A DNA stretch of 64,000 bases from Rhizobium sp. BG4 (GCF_016864575.1 NZ_CP044127.1:310001-374000), one strand, 5' to 3'; numbered from the stretch's first letter, positions 1-9,342 are shown. Numbers and translations: made by a program. The notes: generated by a model not told the origin, from the sequence alone.

Positions 1-38
1 GCTCCCGCCCGAACTCCAACTGGTTCGATAGAGCTAGT

Positions 39-719
39 CTAGATACCCAAGAGGGGCTGCAGCAAGCGCAGTAGCCTGCTCGAAAACTTCAGTGGTGCGT
101 CGGTAACCGCCAGGCAAATGCAGTCTTGTCCATGCCCGGCTCGCGGAGTGTGCAACACATCGGGATCAGCCATTTCCACATCGCCACGTCTAAACGTCGC
201 AAATTGGTCCGAGAAACTTCCAGCAAGCACAAGAGTGAGCTCGTCGCCACGATGCGTATGCTCCGGGACCGGCAGGCCTGCAGGGATACGAAGCAGACGC
301 ACGGTTGTACTTTTATCTTCGGTTGGGACGATCATCTGCGCGGCGCCGCCCGTTCCCAGCGTCTTCCATTTAAGCCCTCCAGCGCGATCGACATACGATC
401 GAAGCGGTTGCGGTAGCAACCTGTCACCTGCCGGCCGGCGAAGTGTCACAACGTTGGGAAACTCTTCATTTTCGATACGGCTTTTTAGGCGTGACCAGCT
501 CTCAGCAACCGCATCATCGTCCTCAATAGGCTCTTCATTGTCCAGAAAGTGTCCGCCTATCGCCTCATAGACCCCAACGCGGCCACGGCATGAGGGACAA
601 AGCGCAAGGTGTGTCGCAACAGCAACACTCCAGCCTTCGGACAGCCTGCCGGCGGCATAGAGCATAAGCATCTCGTCTTCGAGATGATGTCGGATTATCG
701 GCTCTGCTGTAGTGCCCAT
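39..719 (-). CDS. chrR: ChrR-type zinc anti-sigma factor with C-terminal cupin
   Basis: 226 aa. It should bind and inhibit the ECF sigma factor encoded just upstream and release it under singlet-oxygen or peroxide-type stress. The N-terminal anti-sigma part has the zinc-binding HxxxCxxC motif (HLALCPSC, about residues 41-48 from this start). The C-terminal half is a cupin with an HTH-x4-E metal-binding pattern and a later His (VLHTP). The start at 719 is preferred because a GAGAAA stretch lies upstream; 734 is also possible. The gene overlaps the end of the sigma gene by 25 bp, so the two are translationally coupled. Family and pairing are clear; the inducing signal is inferred from Rhodobacter RpoE-ChrR. 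Confidence 0.9.
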   Translation of the reverse strand: MGTTAEPIIRHHLEDEMLMLYAAGRLSEGWSVAVATHLALCPSCRGRVGVYEAIGGHFLDNEEPIEDDDAVAESWSRLKSRIENEEFPNVVTLRRPAGDRLLPQPLRSYVDRAGGLKWKTLGTGGAAQMIVPTEDKSTTVRLLRIPAGLPVPEHTHRGDELTLVLAGSFSDQFATFRRGDVEMADPDVLHTPRAGHGQDCICLAVTDAPLKFSSRLLRLLQPLLGI

Positions 720-1261
720 CTTAGTTTCTCGCATGCCATTCGAATTCTTGATTTCACTGTCCCTAGCGGGATACCTAGCAATGAAGAAATCGCGGAGTGC
801 GGCATTTCCTCGAAATATGAAAGCCGCAGGACTTCAAGGTGCTCATCCTTTAGAGACCCAAGTGCTCTGGTCAACGCCTGCGCGTCCTGAGCATTAATAA
901 TCGCTCGATCGGCCGCAATCTCCTCTTGCGGGACGAAGGCAGGATCATTCTCGTCCAACTCAGGCATCCGGCGCCTAAGAGAGTCGATATAGAGGTTGCG
1001 AGCAATCCTAAAGACCCAAGTCGATACCTGACCCCGCGCGGGATCGTACTGTTCAGCTTTACGCCATACCGCAAGCATAACCTCCTGGGCGAGCTCGTCG
1101 GCAATCACGAAATCCTTGGCGAGCCGTCGCATATGCGATCGCAACCGAGGGTAAATATGCTTATAAAGCTCCTCAAATGCTGCAGGATCGCGCGTCTGCG
1201 CCACCGCCTCCAGCAGTCTTTTCAATCTCGTCTGATCGTTTTCAGGCTCCTGGCCTTCCAT
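695..1261 (-). CDS. rpoE: ECF sigma factor of the RpoE/ChrR (ECF11) type
   Basis: 188 aa group 4 sigma factor. Region 2 is around FEELYKHIYPRLRSHMRRL and ELAQEVMLAVWRKAEQYDP; region 4 (helix-turn-helix) is around LSYFEEMPHSAISSLLGIP. It directs RNA polymerase to photooxidative-stress promoters when freed from ChrR. The start at 1261 has GAGG 9 nt upstream; a longer frame to 1318 lacks this. It is followed by the overlapping anti-sigma gene, the standard order. A TGATCC box upstream fits autoregulation. Confidence 0.9.
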   Translation of the reverse strand: MEGQEPENDQTRLKRLLEAVAQTRDPAAFEELYKHIYPRLRSHMRRLAKDFVIADELAQEVMLAVWRKAEQYDPARGQVSTWVFRIARNLYIDSLRRRMPELDENDPAFVPQEEIAADRAIINAQDAQALTRALGSLKDEHLEVLRLSYFEEMPHSAISSLLGIPLGTVKSRIRMACEKLRWALQQSR

Positions 1262-1351
1262 GCTCTGCTTCCTCACGTGCACGCGAGGCATACGCTTTAA
1301 TGCCGTTCCTGCAAACATCGTTGTTTCTCACCGGCGCTTCCCACTTGCATG

Positions 1352-1376
1352 TACGTGCCCAGTCACGCCTGGATCA
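1352..1376 (-). promoter_or_regulatory. Putative ECF11 (RpoE) autoregulatory promoter
   Basis: On the minus strand, TGATCC (1371-1376) is followed after 15 nt by CGTA (1352-1355). TGATCC is the -35 element of Rhodobacter RpoE/ECF11 promoters, and the site lies about 90 bp upstream of the sigma gene start. The spacing is slightly short, so this is a candidate only. Confidence 0.4.
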
Positions 1377-1670
1377 AAATTTTGTTCGCTGTAACTATGG
1401 TTGCTGCTTTTTGTGACCGATGATCGAGTTTGTCCGGCAAGCTGCCGCATGGAAGGGCGCGAATTGTCCACCCCGATTCGGCCTTTTTACCATGCGAGGT
1501 GTCGCGAGCTCGACCGGTTGTTGAACGGACCGGCTCCAAGAAAACTTCGGATGCAAGCCCGACCTTCCCAAGTTCGACCCGGGCGCCTTCAACGCCGAGC
1601 CAAGGTGCAACCAGGACGTCCGAGGGGCACGGCTAGTTTTTAGACATCCATCGCGCCGGTTGAATGTCTG
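1377..1670. other. Intergenic, no gene supported
   Basis: Several short open frames exist on both strands but none has a good ribosome binding site or a recognisable product. It probably holds only the sigma promoter region and the 3' flank of the phytochrome gene. Confidence 0.4.
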
Positions 1671-3806
1671 TCAAGGAGCCCTGACCGGGGCAGTCACCAC
1701 AACGCGCAGCCCTGGACCATTTGGCTCCTCGTCAATGCTCCCTTGAAGGCGATCAATGATCGCAGCAAGCATGCGGGTTCCAAAGCCACTCCTCCCCTTG
1801 GGTAACTTGCCCTTCCCGCGGTCGGCGACAATGAGACGCAACGAATTCCGGTGCTGTTCAAGTTTGATCAGCAACGGCCCCGCGTCGCCGCCGTAGGCAT
1901 ATTTTTGTGCATTGATGACAAGTTCCGTCAACACGAGGCCAATGTTGACTGCGCGATCGGTAGAGACCAGAATGGGTGACAAATCTACATCGAGGCTTTC
2001 TGACCATTTCCTGTCCATCGTTGTGGACATGTCAGATAAGAGATTCTCGAGATAGCGTGAGAGGTCGACGATTTCCAGGCTGCCGTCCTGGTAAAGCCGA
2101 CGATGCACGAGAGCGACCGCATTCAAACGGTTCTGAGCCTCGTTCAAGCTGACGCGGACCTCGTCGTTAACGGTCGCACGGCCTTGCATGCCTAGAAATG
2201 CTGATACGAGTTGCAGCGAATTCTGTACTCGGTGATTGACTTCCTTCATGAGGAAGTCTTTTTGAACGAGGAGGCTTTCATTTTCCTTCAAAGTGGTTGT
2301 CAGCTCGCGATTGAGCTCGCGGAGGCGGTGGTTATTCCGATGCTCCAGCATAAGCTTGACAATGCGCGACGCAACGTCCTCTTCAGCGTGACTCCACGGC
2401 CTCGCCCTTCCCCGGACGCTCTCGGACCATTCCTCGAAGGACGCGCGCGGTGTCAGCGTTGCACCGGCTTCCAGTGGCACGTCCTTATGCGGGTTCCCGG
2501 CCCACTTTAGAACCTCCACGTGTTCGGCCCGAAACCACATGAGAATTGTCGGGACTTCCGTCGACATCGTCACCGCAAGAAGGCCGCTGGCGCGATCCCG
2601 GTATGCGATGGCCGCCTCGAAAAGGCGAGACAGACTTGCAGTTGCGATCGGCTGCGTGGCGGCCGGCACGCGCGCGTAGCTCGCGATCTCGCGCACGTCG
2701 ATCGGATCCGGACAAGCTCCATAGGTAAAGAGCTCGGTTCCCTGGACCGCGGCAAATCCGTCGGCCGCGAGAAGACGGGCGATTTCCGCGCCACCGTCAC
2801 TGAAGAAGTCTTCAAGTGATCGATCACTACCAAGAAGGGAGATCACTGTATCTTCCTGCGAGCGGCTTCGAATGCGCTCGCGATACTGGGCCGCCTCTTC
2901 CTTGGCGCGGATTTGCCTGGCCAGCGCGTTGGACAGCGCTTGTCCGCCCATCCTCACGGCCAACGGAATTTCGCGCGGTTCGTGATGATGGCAGGCAATC
3001 AGCCCCCAGAGAACCCCGTCCTTAATAATTGAGAAGGATGCAGAGGCAGCAACCCCCATGTTGCGCAGATACTGCAGATGGACTGGAGATACGCTTCGTA
3101 GCGTCGAATCGCTCAAATCGAGTTCGCGTAAGTCCGTTGTGATCGAGTGAATGGGCTGTGGTTCGTAAGAGACATCGGGAATAACCCTGACGCGGTTGCG
3201 AACATAAAGTGCCCTCGCTTGTCTGGGAATATCGGAAGCAGGGAAGTAATGGTTCATGAAACTCGATGAATCCTTGTCGATGCTTTCCCCGACAACCACG
3301 CCGGCATCATCGTCGACAAACTGGTAGACCATCACGCGTCCAAAACCAGTCATCTCCCGAAAGACTTGAGCGGCGGCCTTGCAGAGTTCCTCGAGTTTGC
3401 TGGTCTTCTCGAAGGCTGAGGAAGCGGCGTCCAGTTCGACCAGGAACGGCACTGCCTGTACGGTATCTCGTTCTGCTCGATCAAGTTCCACAACCAGATA
3501 GTTTCCAGACCGGTAAGCCACGGCATTGAGTGGCCCGCAAGGCGCCTCGATGCGACCGAGAACCGAAAGAGCGCCGGCGCGGAGCTTATGGGCGAGCCCC
3601 TCTAAATCTAAACCCAAAACCTCGGATAGAGATTTACCGAGCGCGGGAGACGCAAGAAACCTTTCGGGCCGTCCTGCTACGCCGATACACGTCATAGAGG
3701 CGTCGCACACCAGCATGAGGCCATGGGCTTGTATTGCCCCCGGGATGTGGATGGGCTCAAGATCGCATGCGCTGGTAAGCGCAGGATCGATGTTTTGGTT
3801 GAGCAT
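1671..3806 (-). CDS. Bacteriophytochrome histidine kinase (PAS-GAF-PHY-HisKA_2)
   Basis: 711 aa red/far-red photoreceptor kinase. The start at 3806 is set by AGGAGG (3812-3817) 5 nt upstream; the frame runs further but lacks signals. Cys14 in the CDLEPIHIPG motif is the expected biliverdin attachment site. The PAS domain spans about residues 15-115, GAF about 130-300 with the PASDIP motif, and PHY about 310-480. The kinase is of the HisKA_2/HWE-like class: the phospho-acceptor His is in EVNHRVQNSLQ and the ATPase N-box is around LVINAQKYAYGG. No response regulator gene is adjacent, so the partner is unknown. Confidence 0.92.
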   Translation of the reverse strand: MLNQNIDPALTSACDLEPIHIPGAIQAHGLMLVCDASMTCIGVAGRPERFLASPALGKSLSEVLGLDLEGLAHKLRAGALSVLGRIEAPCGPLNAVAYRSGNYLVVELDRAERDTVQAVPFLVELDAASSAFEKTSKLEELCKAAAQVFREMTGFGRVMVYQFVDDDAGVVVGESIDKDSSSFMNHYFPASDIPRQARALYVRNRVRVIPDVSYEPQPIHSITTDLRELDLSDSTLRSVSPVHLQYLRNMGVAASASFSIIKDGVLWGLIACHHHEPREIPLAVRMGGQALSNALARQIRAKEEAAQYRERIRSRSQEDTVISLLGSDRSLEDFFSDGGAEIARLLAADGFAAVQGTELFTYGACPDPIDVREIASYARVPAATQPIATASLSRLFEAAIAYRDRASGLLAVTMSTEVPTILMWFRAEHVEVLKWAGNPHKDVPLEAGATLTPRASFEEWSESVRGRARPWSHAEEDVASRIVKLMLEHRNNHRLRELNRELTTTLKENESLLVQKDFLMKEVNHRVQNSLQLVSAFLGMQGRATVNDEVRVSLNEAQNRLNAVALVHRRLYQDGSLEIVDLSRYLENLLSDMSTTMDRKWSESLDVDLSPILVSTDRAVNIGLVLTELVINAQKYAYGGDAGPLLIKLEQHRNSLRLIVADRGKGKLPKGRSGFGTRMLAAIIDRLQGSIDEEPNGPGLRVVVTAPVRAP

Positions 3807-4154
3807 GCACGCCTCCTGACGCATTAGGTACTGCCACGGCCGCGGCTGCTTTGCGGACTGGATATACCAAAGCTTCAGGAAATGGTCATTCAAAAAGGAC
3901 ATGGGGCATCACCCGTTCAGATCGTCGAAAAACGCCATCTGGGTGCGCCATCTAGATGATTGCCGATCCTGAGGCCGGACCGATCTGCGCATACCTTTCT
4001 CGGAATGTGGAGGGAGTGGGGTGGCGCAAGATAGCTTTTCCTTGTAGCCCTTCTTTTACCGGGACGCGCGACAAGCAAAATTCAAAAGCCTAAAGTGCCG
4101 AGATCAGTTCGATAAGGGAAGAAGACAATCAAGCGGGCAGGGGCGAACGTCAAG
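3807..4154. other. Intergenic region upstream of the phytochrome gene
   Basis: It contains the AGGAGG ribosome binding site of the phytochrome gene and presumably its promoter. No coding sequence, RNA or repeat is recognised. Confidence 0.4.
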
Positions 4155-4484
4155 ATGGACTGGCTGCGCTATCTGATCACCGGCTATGAGCCATCCGACG
4201 TGCCACAAGTCCAGATGATGGGTTTCATGCAATCGCTCCTGGTAGAGGAGATGCTCACCAGCCCGATGGTGAACACCATAGCCATCTCTGACGCCGGACT
4301 GGCAAAGCGCACACTTTATGAACTAGATCGTTCGAATTTCACACGCGAAACCTACGATCGTGCCGTCAATGTATGGATGCGGTCAATTTCGAAATCCAGG
4401 GCCTCATTCACAAAGCCTGGGGTCGGCTATGAGCGTATTGAACGGAACTGTCTACCATCGATAAGTATCCCTTATCGATGGTGA
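4155..4484 (+). CDS. Hypothetical protein
   Basis: 109 aa, not recognised. The N-terminal 90 residues have protein-like composition (MDWLRYLITGYEPSDVP). There is no signal peptide or membrane segment. The ribosome binding site is weak (GCAGGGG about 9 nt upstream). The last dozen codons run into a perfect inverted repeat, so the true end could differ. It stands alone between the phytochrome gene and the toxin-antitoxin debris. Confidence 0.45.
   Translation: MDWLRYLITGYEPSDVPQVQMMGFMQSLLVEEMLTSPMVNTIAISDAGLAKRTLYELDRSNFTRETYDRAVNVWMRSISKSRASFTKPGVGYERIERNCLPSISIPYRW
4454..4482. repeat. Perfect 12-bp inverted repeat
   Basis: ACCATCGATAAG (4454-4465) and CTTATCGATGGT (4471-4482) are separated by five bases. 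It could form a hairpin at the end of the preceding open frame. There is no T tract directly after it, so a terminator role is uncertain; it may instead be a recombination or operator site near the broken integrase. Confidence 0.5.
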
Positions 4485-4621
4485 TTGCTTTCGAGGCGCG
4501 CCTGCGAGCGCTGCAATTGCTCGGCTTTTTGCGTGTCGCAAATCGCTGAAGATCGCGCCGGCGCAGAGACGCGCCGGGCCGCCTCGACAGCCCCGGGGAT
4601 CGAACATTGAAGCTGAATCAG

Positions 4622-5052
4622 CTATTCGCTACGCGCGGCCGCTTGGTGACGTTGGGCGCGGGCCAACTCGACGAACCGGCGTTTGACCTCGGCAAACAGC
4701 GCGGGAGGCAAAGGGCCGTGGTAGCCCGTGTTAGTGTTGAGCGGCCGGATATTCGGTCCTGGCCAAACAAACCGGTTGCTTTCGGTCAAGACGATCCAGG
4801 AGCGGTCGTCATCGAGGCCCAGGCGCTGTTTGGTTGCCAGCGGAATTTCGATTGCGTCCGCAGGGTTGGATGGTGGGGTATGGAAAATCGGAGTACCCGC
4901 ACGGCCGGTCTGCCGTCGTCAACATGCGCAACCATCGCCAACACAAGCACCGGCCGATCCTTGTCGCCCTCTTCGCGACCTTCGAGAAACTGCCAATGCC
5001 AGAGGTACGAGTAGCGAAAGAGCCAGCCGACTTTTGGTTCAGTCGGCAGCAT
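4622..5052 (-). pseudogene. PemK/MazF-like growth inhibitor toxin, frameshifted
   Basis: The product resembles the PemK-like plasmid maintenance toxins (ribosome-dependent or free mRNA interferases). The first part reads MLPTEPKVGWLFRYSYLW with a DRPVLVL strand. After about residue 55 the frame is lost. The rest continues in another frame with HTPPSNPADAIEIPLATK, GLDDDRSWIVLTESN and GYHGPLPPALFAEVK, ending at a TAG at 4622-4624. Adding one G at 4890-4891 (a GG that should be GGG) restores a protein of about 143 aa. The start overlaps the antitoxin stop by 14 bp. It is either inactive or a sequencing error. Confidence 0.75.
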
Positions 5053-5317
5053 GCTTGCCCGTCAGGACCTCAGCATTGAGATGATCGAGCGCCTCATCCA
5101 TCTCGGACGCTTCGATCGCAGCAAGGTCGTCGTCGCCAATGGCGGAGGTCAGTTCGACGCGCCGTTCGCGTTTCGTCAGCCGCAGGTAATCTTCGTAAGC
5201 GATCAGGACCGTTTTCGGGCGCCCGTTTTTGGTGATGATCACCGGGTCACGGACGGCGGCATCCTGATAGGCGCCGAAATTTTTCGAGACCGTGGCCGCC
5301 GTAACTGTAGAAGTCAT
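5039..5317 (-). CDS. Phd/YefM family antitoxin
   Basis: 92 aa. It should bind and neutralise the PemK-like toxin and repress the operon. The N-terminal DNA-binding fold of the Phd/YefM family is recognisable: VSKNFGAYQDAA, then VIITKNGRPKTVLIAYEDY. The acidic C-terminus (IEASEMDEALDHL) is the likely toxin-binding part. The gene precedes and overlaps the toxin, the usual antitoxin-first order. Confidence 0.85.
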   Translation of the reverse strand: MTSTVTAATVSKNFGAYQDAAVRDPVIITKNGRPKTVLIAYEDYLRLTKRERRVELTSAIGDDDLAAIEASEMDEALDHLNAEVLTGKHAAD

Positions 5318-5467
5318 GTGAGAACTGCCTTTTTACGGAATATACGGAATTTACGGAAGTTTTGTAATCCCGGGCGGTGGCGGTCCACGCAACTCGAGTT
5401 ACCGGTTAGCCGGCACCCCCGTGGTCGCTCCAGTATTTATGTCACGTTTCGGACAGGGGAAAGATGA

Positions 5468-5716
5468 ATGCCTATCCTATTTGATGTGAACGAGGCTACC
5501 GAGCGGTTTAACGAACTGATTGAACGCACGCTGCGTGGTGAGGTCTTCGTGATCTGCCGGGGCGGCATACCGATCGCGGAGCTGACCGCGATCCCGAAGG
5601 CCGCAGGAACCATGGATGACCTCCGGGCGCTCGCAGCGGAAGGGCGCGCCAGCGCGCCGCCCGGCGCCAGCTCAAACCACGACGAGTTCTACGACGAAAA
5701 CGGAATGCCGAGATGA
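5468..5716 (+). CDS. Second Phd/YefM-type antitoxin, apparently without its toxin
   Basis: 82 aa. FDVNEATERFNELIERTLRG followed by VFVICRGGIPIAELTAI is the beta-alpha pattern of Phd/YefM antitoxins. The usual partner (a VapC or RelE-type toxin) is not downstream; the next frame, overlapping by 4 bp, is a broken integrase. It is probably an orphan left after deletion. Confidence 0.75.
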   Translation: MPILFDVNEATERFNELIERTLRGEVFVICRGGIPIAELTAIPKAAGTMDDLRALAAEGRASAPPGASSNHDEFYDENGMPR

Positions 5717-6081
5717 GTGCCGTCGATCGCCGAGCCAGCGAGCTCGATACGATCGCCGCGGTCCTGCCGATCGAGCGGCGCGACGAGCCCGCAGAGCTAC
5801 TGACCGACCAGGACGTCGAAACCCTTCGTCATCTCGTCAACGAAGGCATGGGCGCCAATTCGCTGAGGGCTCTCACCTCGGATCTGTCCTATCTTCAAGC
5901 CTGGGCACTGGCCGCGACGGCAAGCCCCCTCCCCTGGCCGGCGCCCGAGGCGCTTCTTCTCCCGTCGATCGCCATCGATCTCGGCCGGACTAAAACGAGC
6001 GACGGCAGCCGCGAGGAGACCATCTATCTGACCGGCGCACCTGTCGATGCGAAGACGAGGCTGCTCCAGAGAGTGTCATGA
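5713..6081 (+). pseudogene. Tyrosine recombinase/integrase remnant with internal deletion
   Basis: The first 75 residues or so (DQDVETLRHLVNEGMGANSL, then RALTSDLSYLQAWALA) match the SAM-like N-terminal domain of rhizobial phage-type integrases. The reading then jumps at PEALLLPSIAIDLGRTKTSD to a segment (YLTGAPVDA) that belongs well inside the catalytic domain. About 100 or more residues are missing, and the catalytic Arg-His-Arg-Tyr set is absent. The gene ends soon after. It is a dead recombinase, consistent with an old integration or plasmid-resolution locus. Confidence 0.7.
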
Positions 6082-6632
6082 TCAACGTACTGACCGGCCT
6101 GAGCGAGGCGAACAGCAACGTTACCAATCACGCCTACCCGGCCGAATATCAACCGGACTATCCGCATGTCGGGCGCCTCTGGGTTTCGGCAACCGCAGAT
6201 AGGCACGACAATTCCTTAAACGGTCGTTGTATACGATCAGGATATAACGATCCCGATCACCGACCCTCGTATCAGCCGGCGCGAGGAGGTGATGAACTAC
6301 CTCGGTCGGACATTGAAGCAGACCGGCACATTTGAATTTCAAAATGGGTATCTCTCATGCGCCAAAAAGCAACCTGCTAATGATGGCTTGACTGAGGCAC
6401 TCTCCAGCATCGAAGTCAGAGCGGTTGCACAGTAAGACCAGATTTCGCGTTCGTTCTATGCCCGGTTTGCGGCGGGGTCAGCGACCGCTTTTTGGATCGC
6501 AGTGCCTCTGACCTCGCGGACCGACTGGCAAAGTCTTCAAAGTGACGGTGTTTGCGACCGGTTAATCTGGCTCGGTTCGAAGCGAGTCGACTGTCGCGCG
6601 CGTAAGGCCAGCATGGCGTCGGAATAATACAG
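6082..6632. other. Degenerate region, no firm gene
   Basis: A 47-codon frame starts at the ATG at 6292 just after GAGGAGG and ends at 6435 (MNYLGRTLKQTGTFEFQ...), with protein-like composition continuing upstream. It could be the 3' end of a decayed gene. Nothing else is supported. Confidence 0.3.
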
Positions 6633-7592
6633 TCAGGCCGACGCGCGCTCGATTTCTGCTATCACCGGGCTTCGATTTCTCTTGTTGGCGCGAAAGACTG
6701 CTTCAGTAATCAGCGACAGAGGAAGACCAATGAAAAAAGGAATGAAGAAATAGATCGCGCGGAAGGCGACAAGTGATCCAATTGAGGCCTGGTCTCCCAT
6801 TACATGGGTGACTGTGGCCTCCAGGACGCCGAGGCCGCCTGGAGCGTGCGTGGCGAGAATAGCGATATTAGCCAAGGTGAAGGCGGTCGCGGCCTTGAGA
6901 TAGCTGACATCGCCGCCCACTGCCATCACTTCGCGCAAACATGCGGAGACCAGTGCAAAGTTGACTGTCCCGACGATCACTTGGAGGGCGGCAATCCGTA
7001 GCGTCGGCATCTGGAATGTCCATGAGCGGATGTGCAGCGGGGTCCTTAGAAAGGAAGCAAGCAGGAGATATGCCGCCACCGCGACTATACTTGCAATGCC
7101 AATCGATCTCACCGCTGCTTCACTGAGACCGAGCACCGCACTGGCGTCTGCAGGGTTCAATGTCAAAACGATGCCGGATAGCATTGCCATGCCGACACCG
7201 ACTGTAACGCCCGACAGGAGAACGATTTTGGCGACATCCTCGGTGCTCAATCCCCAACGCGCGTAGTACCGGTATCGCAGTGCGCCGCTGCTAAGCCCCG
7301 AAAAGCCGACGCTTTGGCCAATCGACAGCGCGATGAAGGATGCCAAGCCGATCTTCGGGTAAGGAAGGTCGCTGTGAACATGACGGACGCCTGCCCAGTC
7401 GAAACCGGTCAGGCAAATATATGAACCGAAGGCAAAGAGCATCGCCAGGGCGAGGTTCTGAGCAGGAATCTCTCGAACGGAACCGATGACCTCCCGCAAC
7501 GAGTATTCGCTGAATGTCTCGTATAGAAGGTACGCGGCGGCGCTGATACCAACTATGATCAGCATGTACGTCAATATCTGCCTGCCCGTCAT
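6633..7592 (-). CDS. UPF0104/LPG synthase-type membrane protein (flippase-like)
   Basis: 319 aa, about eight hydrophobic segments. It matches the transmembrane part of lysylphosphatidylglycerol synthase (UPF0104/YbhN type): an early SYICLTGFDWAGVR, GLSSGALRYRYYARWGL, and a late APGGLGVLEATV motif. It has no C-terminal aminoacyl-transfer domain, so it cannot itself make lysyl-lipid; family members are often linked to lipid flipping or hopanoid/exopolysaccharide functions. The frame opens at 7670, but an EcfG-type promoter lies at 7620-7645, which favours the ATG at 7592. Function is inferred from family only. Confidence 0.8.
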   Translation of the reverse strand: MTGRQILTYMLIIVGISAAAYLLYETFSEYSLREVIGSVREIPAQNLALAMLFAFGSYICLTGFDWAGVRHVHSDLPYPKIGLASFIALSIGQSVGFSGLSSGALRYRYYARWGLSTEDVAKIVLLSGVTVGVGMAMLSGIVLTLNPADASAVLGLSEAAVRSIGIASIVAVAAYLLLASFLRTPLHIRSWTFQMPTLRIAALQVIVGTVNFALVSACLREVMAVGGDVSYLKAATAFTLANIAILATHAPGGLGVLEATVTHVMGDQASIGSLVAFRAIYFFIPFFIGLPLSLITEAVFRANKRNRSPVIAEIERASA

Positions 7593-7619
7593 CGCGCCAA
7601 CCATTCCTGTTTGCGCTGC

Positions 7620-7645
7620 AACGGCGATCAGGATGCTTTGGTTCC
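7620..7645 (-). promoter_or_regulatory. EcfG-type promoter (GGAAC-N17-CGTT)
   Basis: On the minus strand GGAAC (7641-7645) and CGTT (7620-7623) are separated by 17 nt. It lies upstream of the flippase-like gene and within its over-long reading frame, arguing for the shorter start. Confidence 0.55.
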
Positions 7646-7761
7646 ACAAAACAGCGCCGCGCGCGCTCAAACCAATACTTGTCGCCTCTCACCGCACCAA
7701 TCGATGACCGCTCCGACTGTTCAACCGGCGCCGGTGTCCGCCGATACGACCCGCCCCGGTC

Positions 7762-8834
7762 TTAGGCAAGGAAAATCGTTGAAGACGATATGAAGCGTTC
7801 TTCGCCGCGATTCATATAGTAAGCGGTCAGTACGCTGCCATCCTGTCGGCTTACCGCACGAGGATAACCGAGATCAGGCAGCAGGCCATCCGACCGGATA
7901 ATGCTTTCCACCGACCAATGCGTGCCATTCGTCGTGCGCTTCATTCTTATGCCGGCGGGGCTGCCCCTGTAGCCATAGAGCAAGGCATATTCACCGCTGC
8001 CTATCGCGACCAAGGCGCCAGGATTACCGCCAGGCCCAGTGCTACCCCCAGCGGCTCCCAAGTCTTTCCGTAGTCCATTGACCGAAAGGCCTCAAGCCAT
8101 CCGCCCTCCTCGATACCGCGGCCGCGTCGAACGACAGTCAAAACGGAACGATCTGGCAGTACGCTTGTGGGCATGATGGCATAGCCGTCACCATCGAATG
8201 GAAGATCGCTTTTCCAAGAAAAGCTTAACCCTCCATCGATCGTCTCAACGCACATGCACTGCCCTTCGTTGCCGTCTCTCTTGGAACGGCTAAGCATGAA
8301 CAGTGCATGATTGCGGTCGATCGCGATCAGATCAGTTCGGGCCGCAACCCCGGTTTGATGCAGGCCAGTAAAGGCGTGAGGCCCACTCCACGTTCGTCCC
8401 CTGTCGCGGCTGACATAGAACCAGCTTTCAGCGCCTCCATCGATGCCTGTGCGGGCTGCCATGAATACGACTTCCGGATCCTGGAAATCGATTCTGGACG
8501 ACTGGCTGCTTGACGGGAGTAGGTCTATCCTTGGACCGGACCGGAGTGATTGATCCACATGTTCGTTCGCCGACAGGCTGCGGCCGCCGGGCACGATCCC
8601 GCAGAAAGGTTCCGATCGCCATGTCCTACCTCCGTCGAGGCTCCGGCTCTGAACTGGCAGGCAGTCGCTATGCTTGTCGCGAGCATGTAGCCTGCCTTGG
8701 TCTCCAAGAACTCCAACCGCAAAAATGACAAGAGCTTCCCTCTCCCACAACCACATGCCGTAGTTTGCGGGCCAGCCGGCGAAACTCCCCTTTCTCGCGA
8801 ACACATCATGATGCTTTACCGACGAAACCTGCAT
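7762..8834 (-). pseudogene. Sialidase-like BNR/Asp-box protein, frameshifted
   Basis: The reconstructed product is about 357 aa of the exo-sialidase/BNR-repeat fold. Four Asp-box-like motifs are seen: SLDGGRTW, SRDRGRTW, TIDGGLSF and SMDYGKTW. It has no signal peptide. The main frame (8834 to 8001) ends in nonsense after TWEPLG. The true C-terminus (STGPGGNPGALVAIGSGEY..) continues in the next frame to 7762. One extra G in the G5 run at 8045-8049 (C5 on the plus strand) joins the two. It starts two bases after the SemiSWEET stop, so the pair is one operon. Substrate is unknown; sialic acid is not proven. Confidence 0.75.
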
Positions 8835-8835
8835 G

Positions 8836-9093
8836 TTACCGATGCCCGATCATCTTGATGGTCAGGATGAATGCAGATAGGCAGAAGCAAATCGAATTGG
8901 TCAGAATGATTGGAAGCTCGCCGCGAAGGACACCGAAGCCCGTCCACAGCGCGAAACCGGTAACTGTCAGAGCGTACATCCACCCCGAAATCGCCGCGGT
9001 GTCTCTCGTGCGGATGACCTTTGCGGCCTGGGGCACAAAGCTAATGACCGAACACGCGGATGCGCAATAGCCAACGATCGAAGGCGTATCCAT
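8836..9093 (-). CDS. SemiSWEET sugar transporter
   Basis: 85 aa with three transmembrane helices, the half-unit of MtN3/SWEET transporters that dimerises to pass sugars across the inner membrane. The diagnostic PQ-type motif is seen in SFVPQAAKVIRTRDTAAIS. The start at 9093 is set by GGGAGG 5 nt upstream; the frame extends to 9123 without a site. It forms an operon with the sialidase-like gene, suggesting handling of a glycan-derived sugar. Confidence 0.85.
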   Translation of the reverse strand: MDTPSIVGYCASACSVISFVPQAAKVIRTRDTAAISGWMYALTVTGFALWTGFGVLRGELPIILTNSICFCLSAFILTIKMIGHR

Positions 9094-9317
9094 TCTATCC
9101 TCCCGTATGCGGCCCCGTGCCATGCAAGGCTCTCAACAGTTTATATGCGCGACCCTCCCAAGGGGCGTAGATATTGAAGCCGGAGGGTGCGCAGTCCTCG
9201 GCTCGCGCTCCTCGCTTCCGCAGGTGGCCGCATGGGCCTTGAACCTGCAACGGCGCAGGTTGCTCCGATCAATCGAGATATGCTGGGCTGTCTGACTGCA
9301 CGAAACCGCTGACCCTT

Positions 9318-9342
9318 GGAACAGATGATCCATTTCGAAGTT
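9318..9342 (+). promoter_or_regulatory. EcfG-type promoter (GGAAC-N17-GTT)
   Basis: GGAAC at 9318-9322 and GTT at 9340-9342, 35 bp upstream of the DUF4142 start. The -10 context (CGAAGTTT) is the same as at 53934-53958. Confidence 0.65.
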
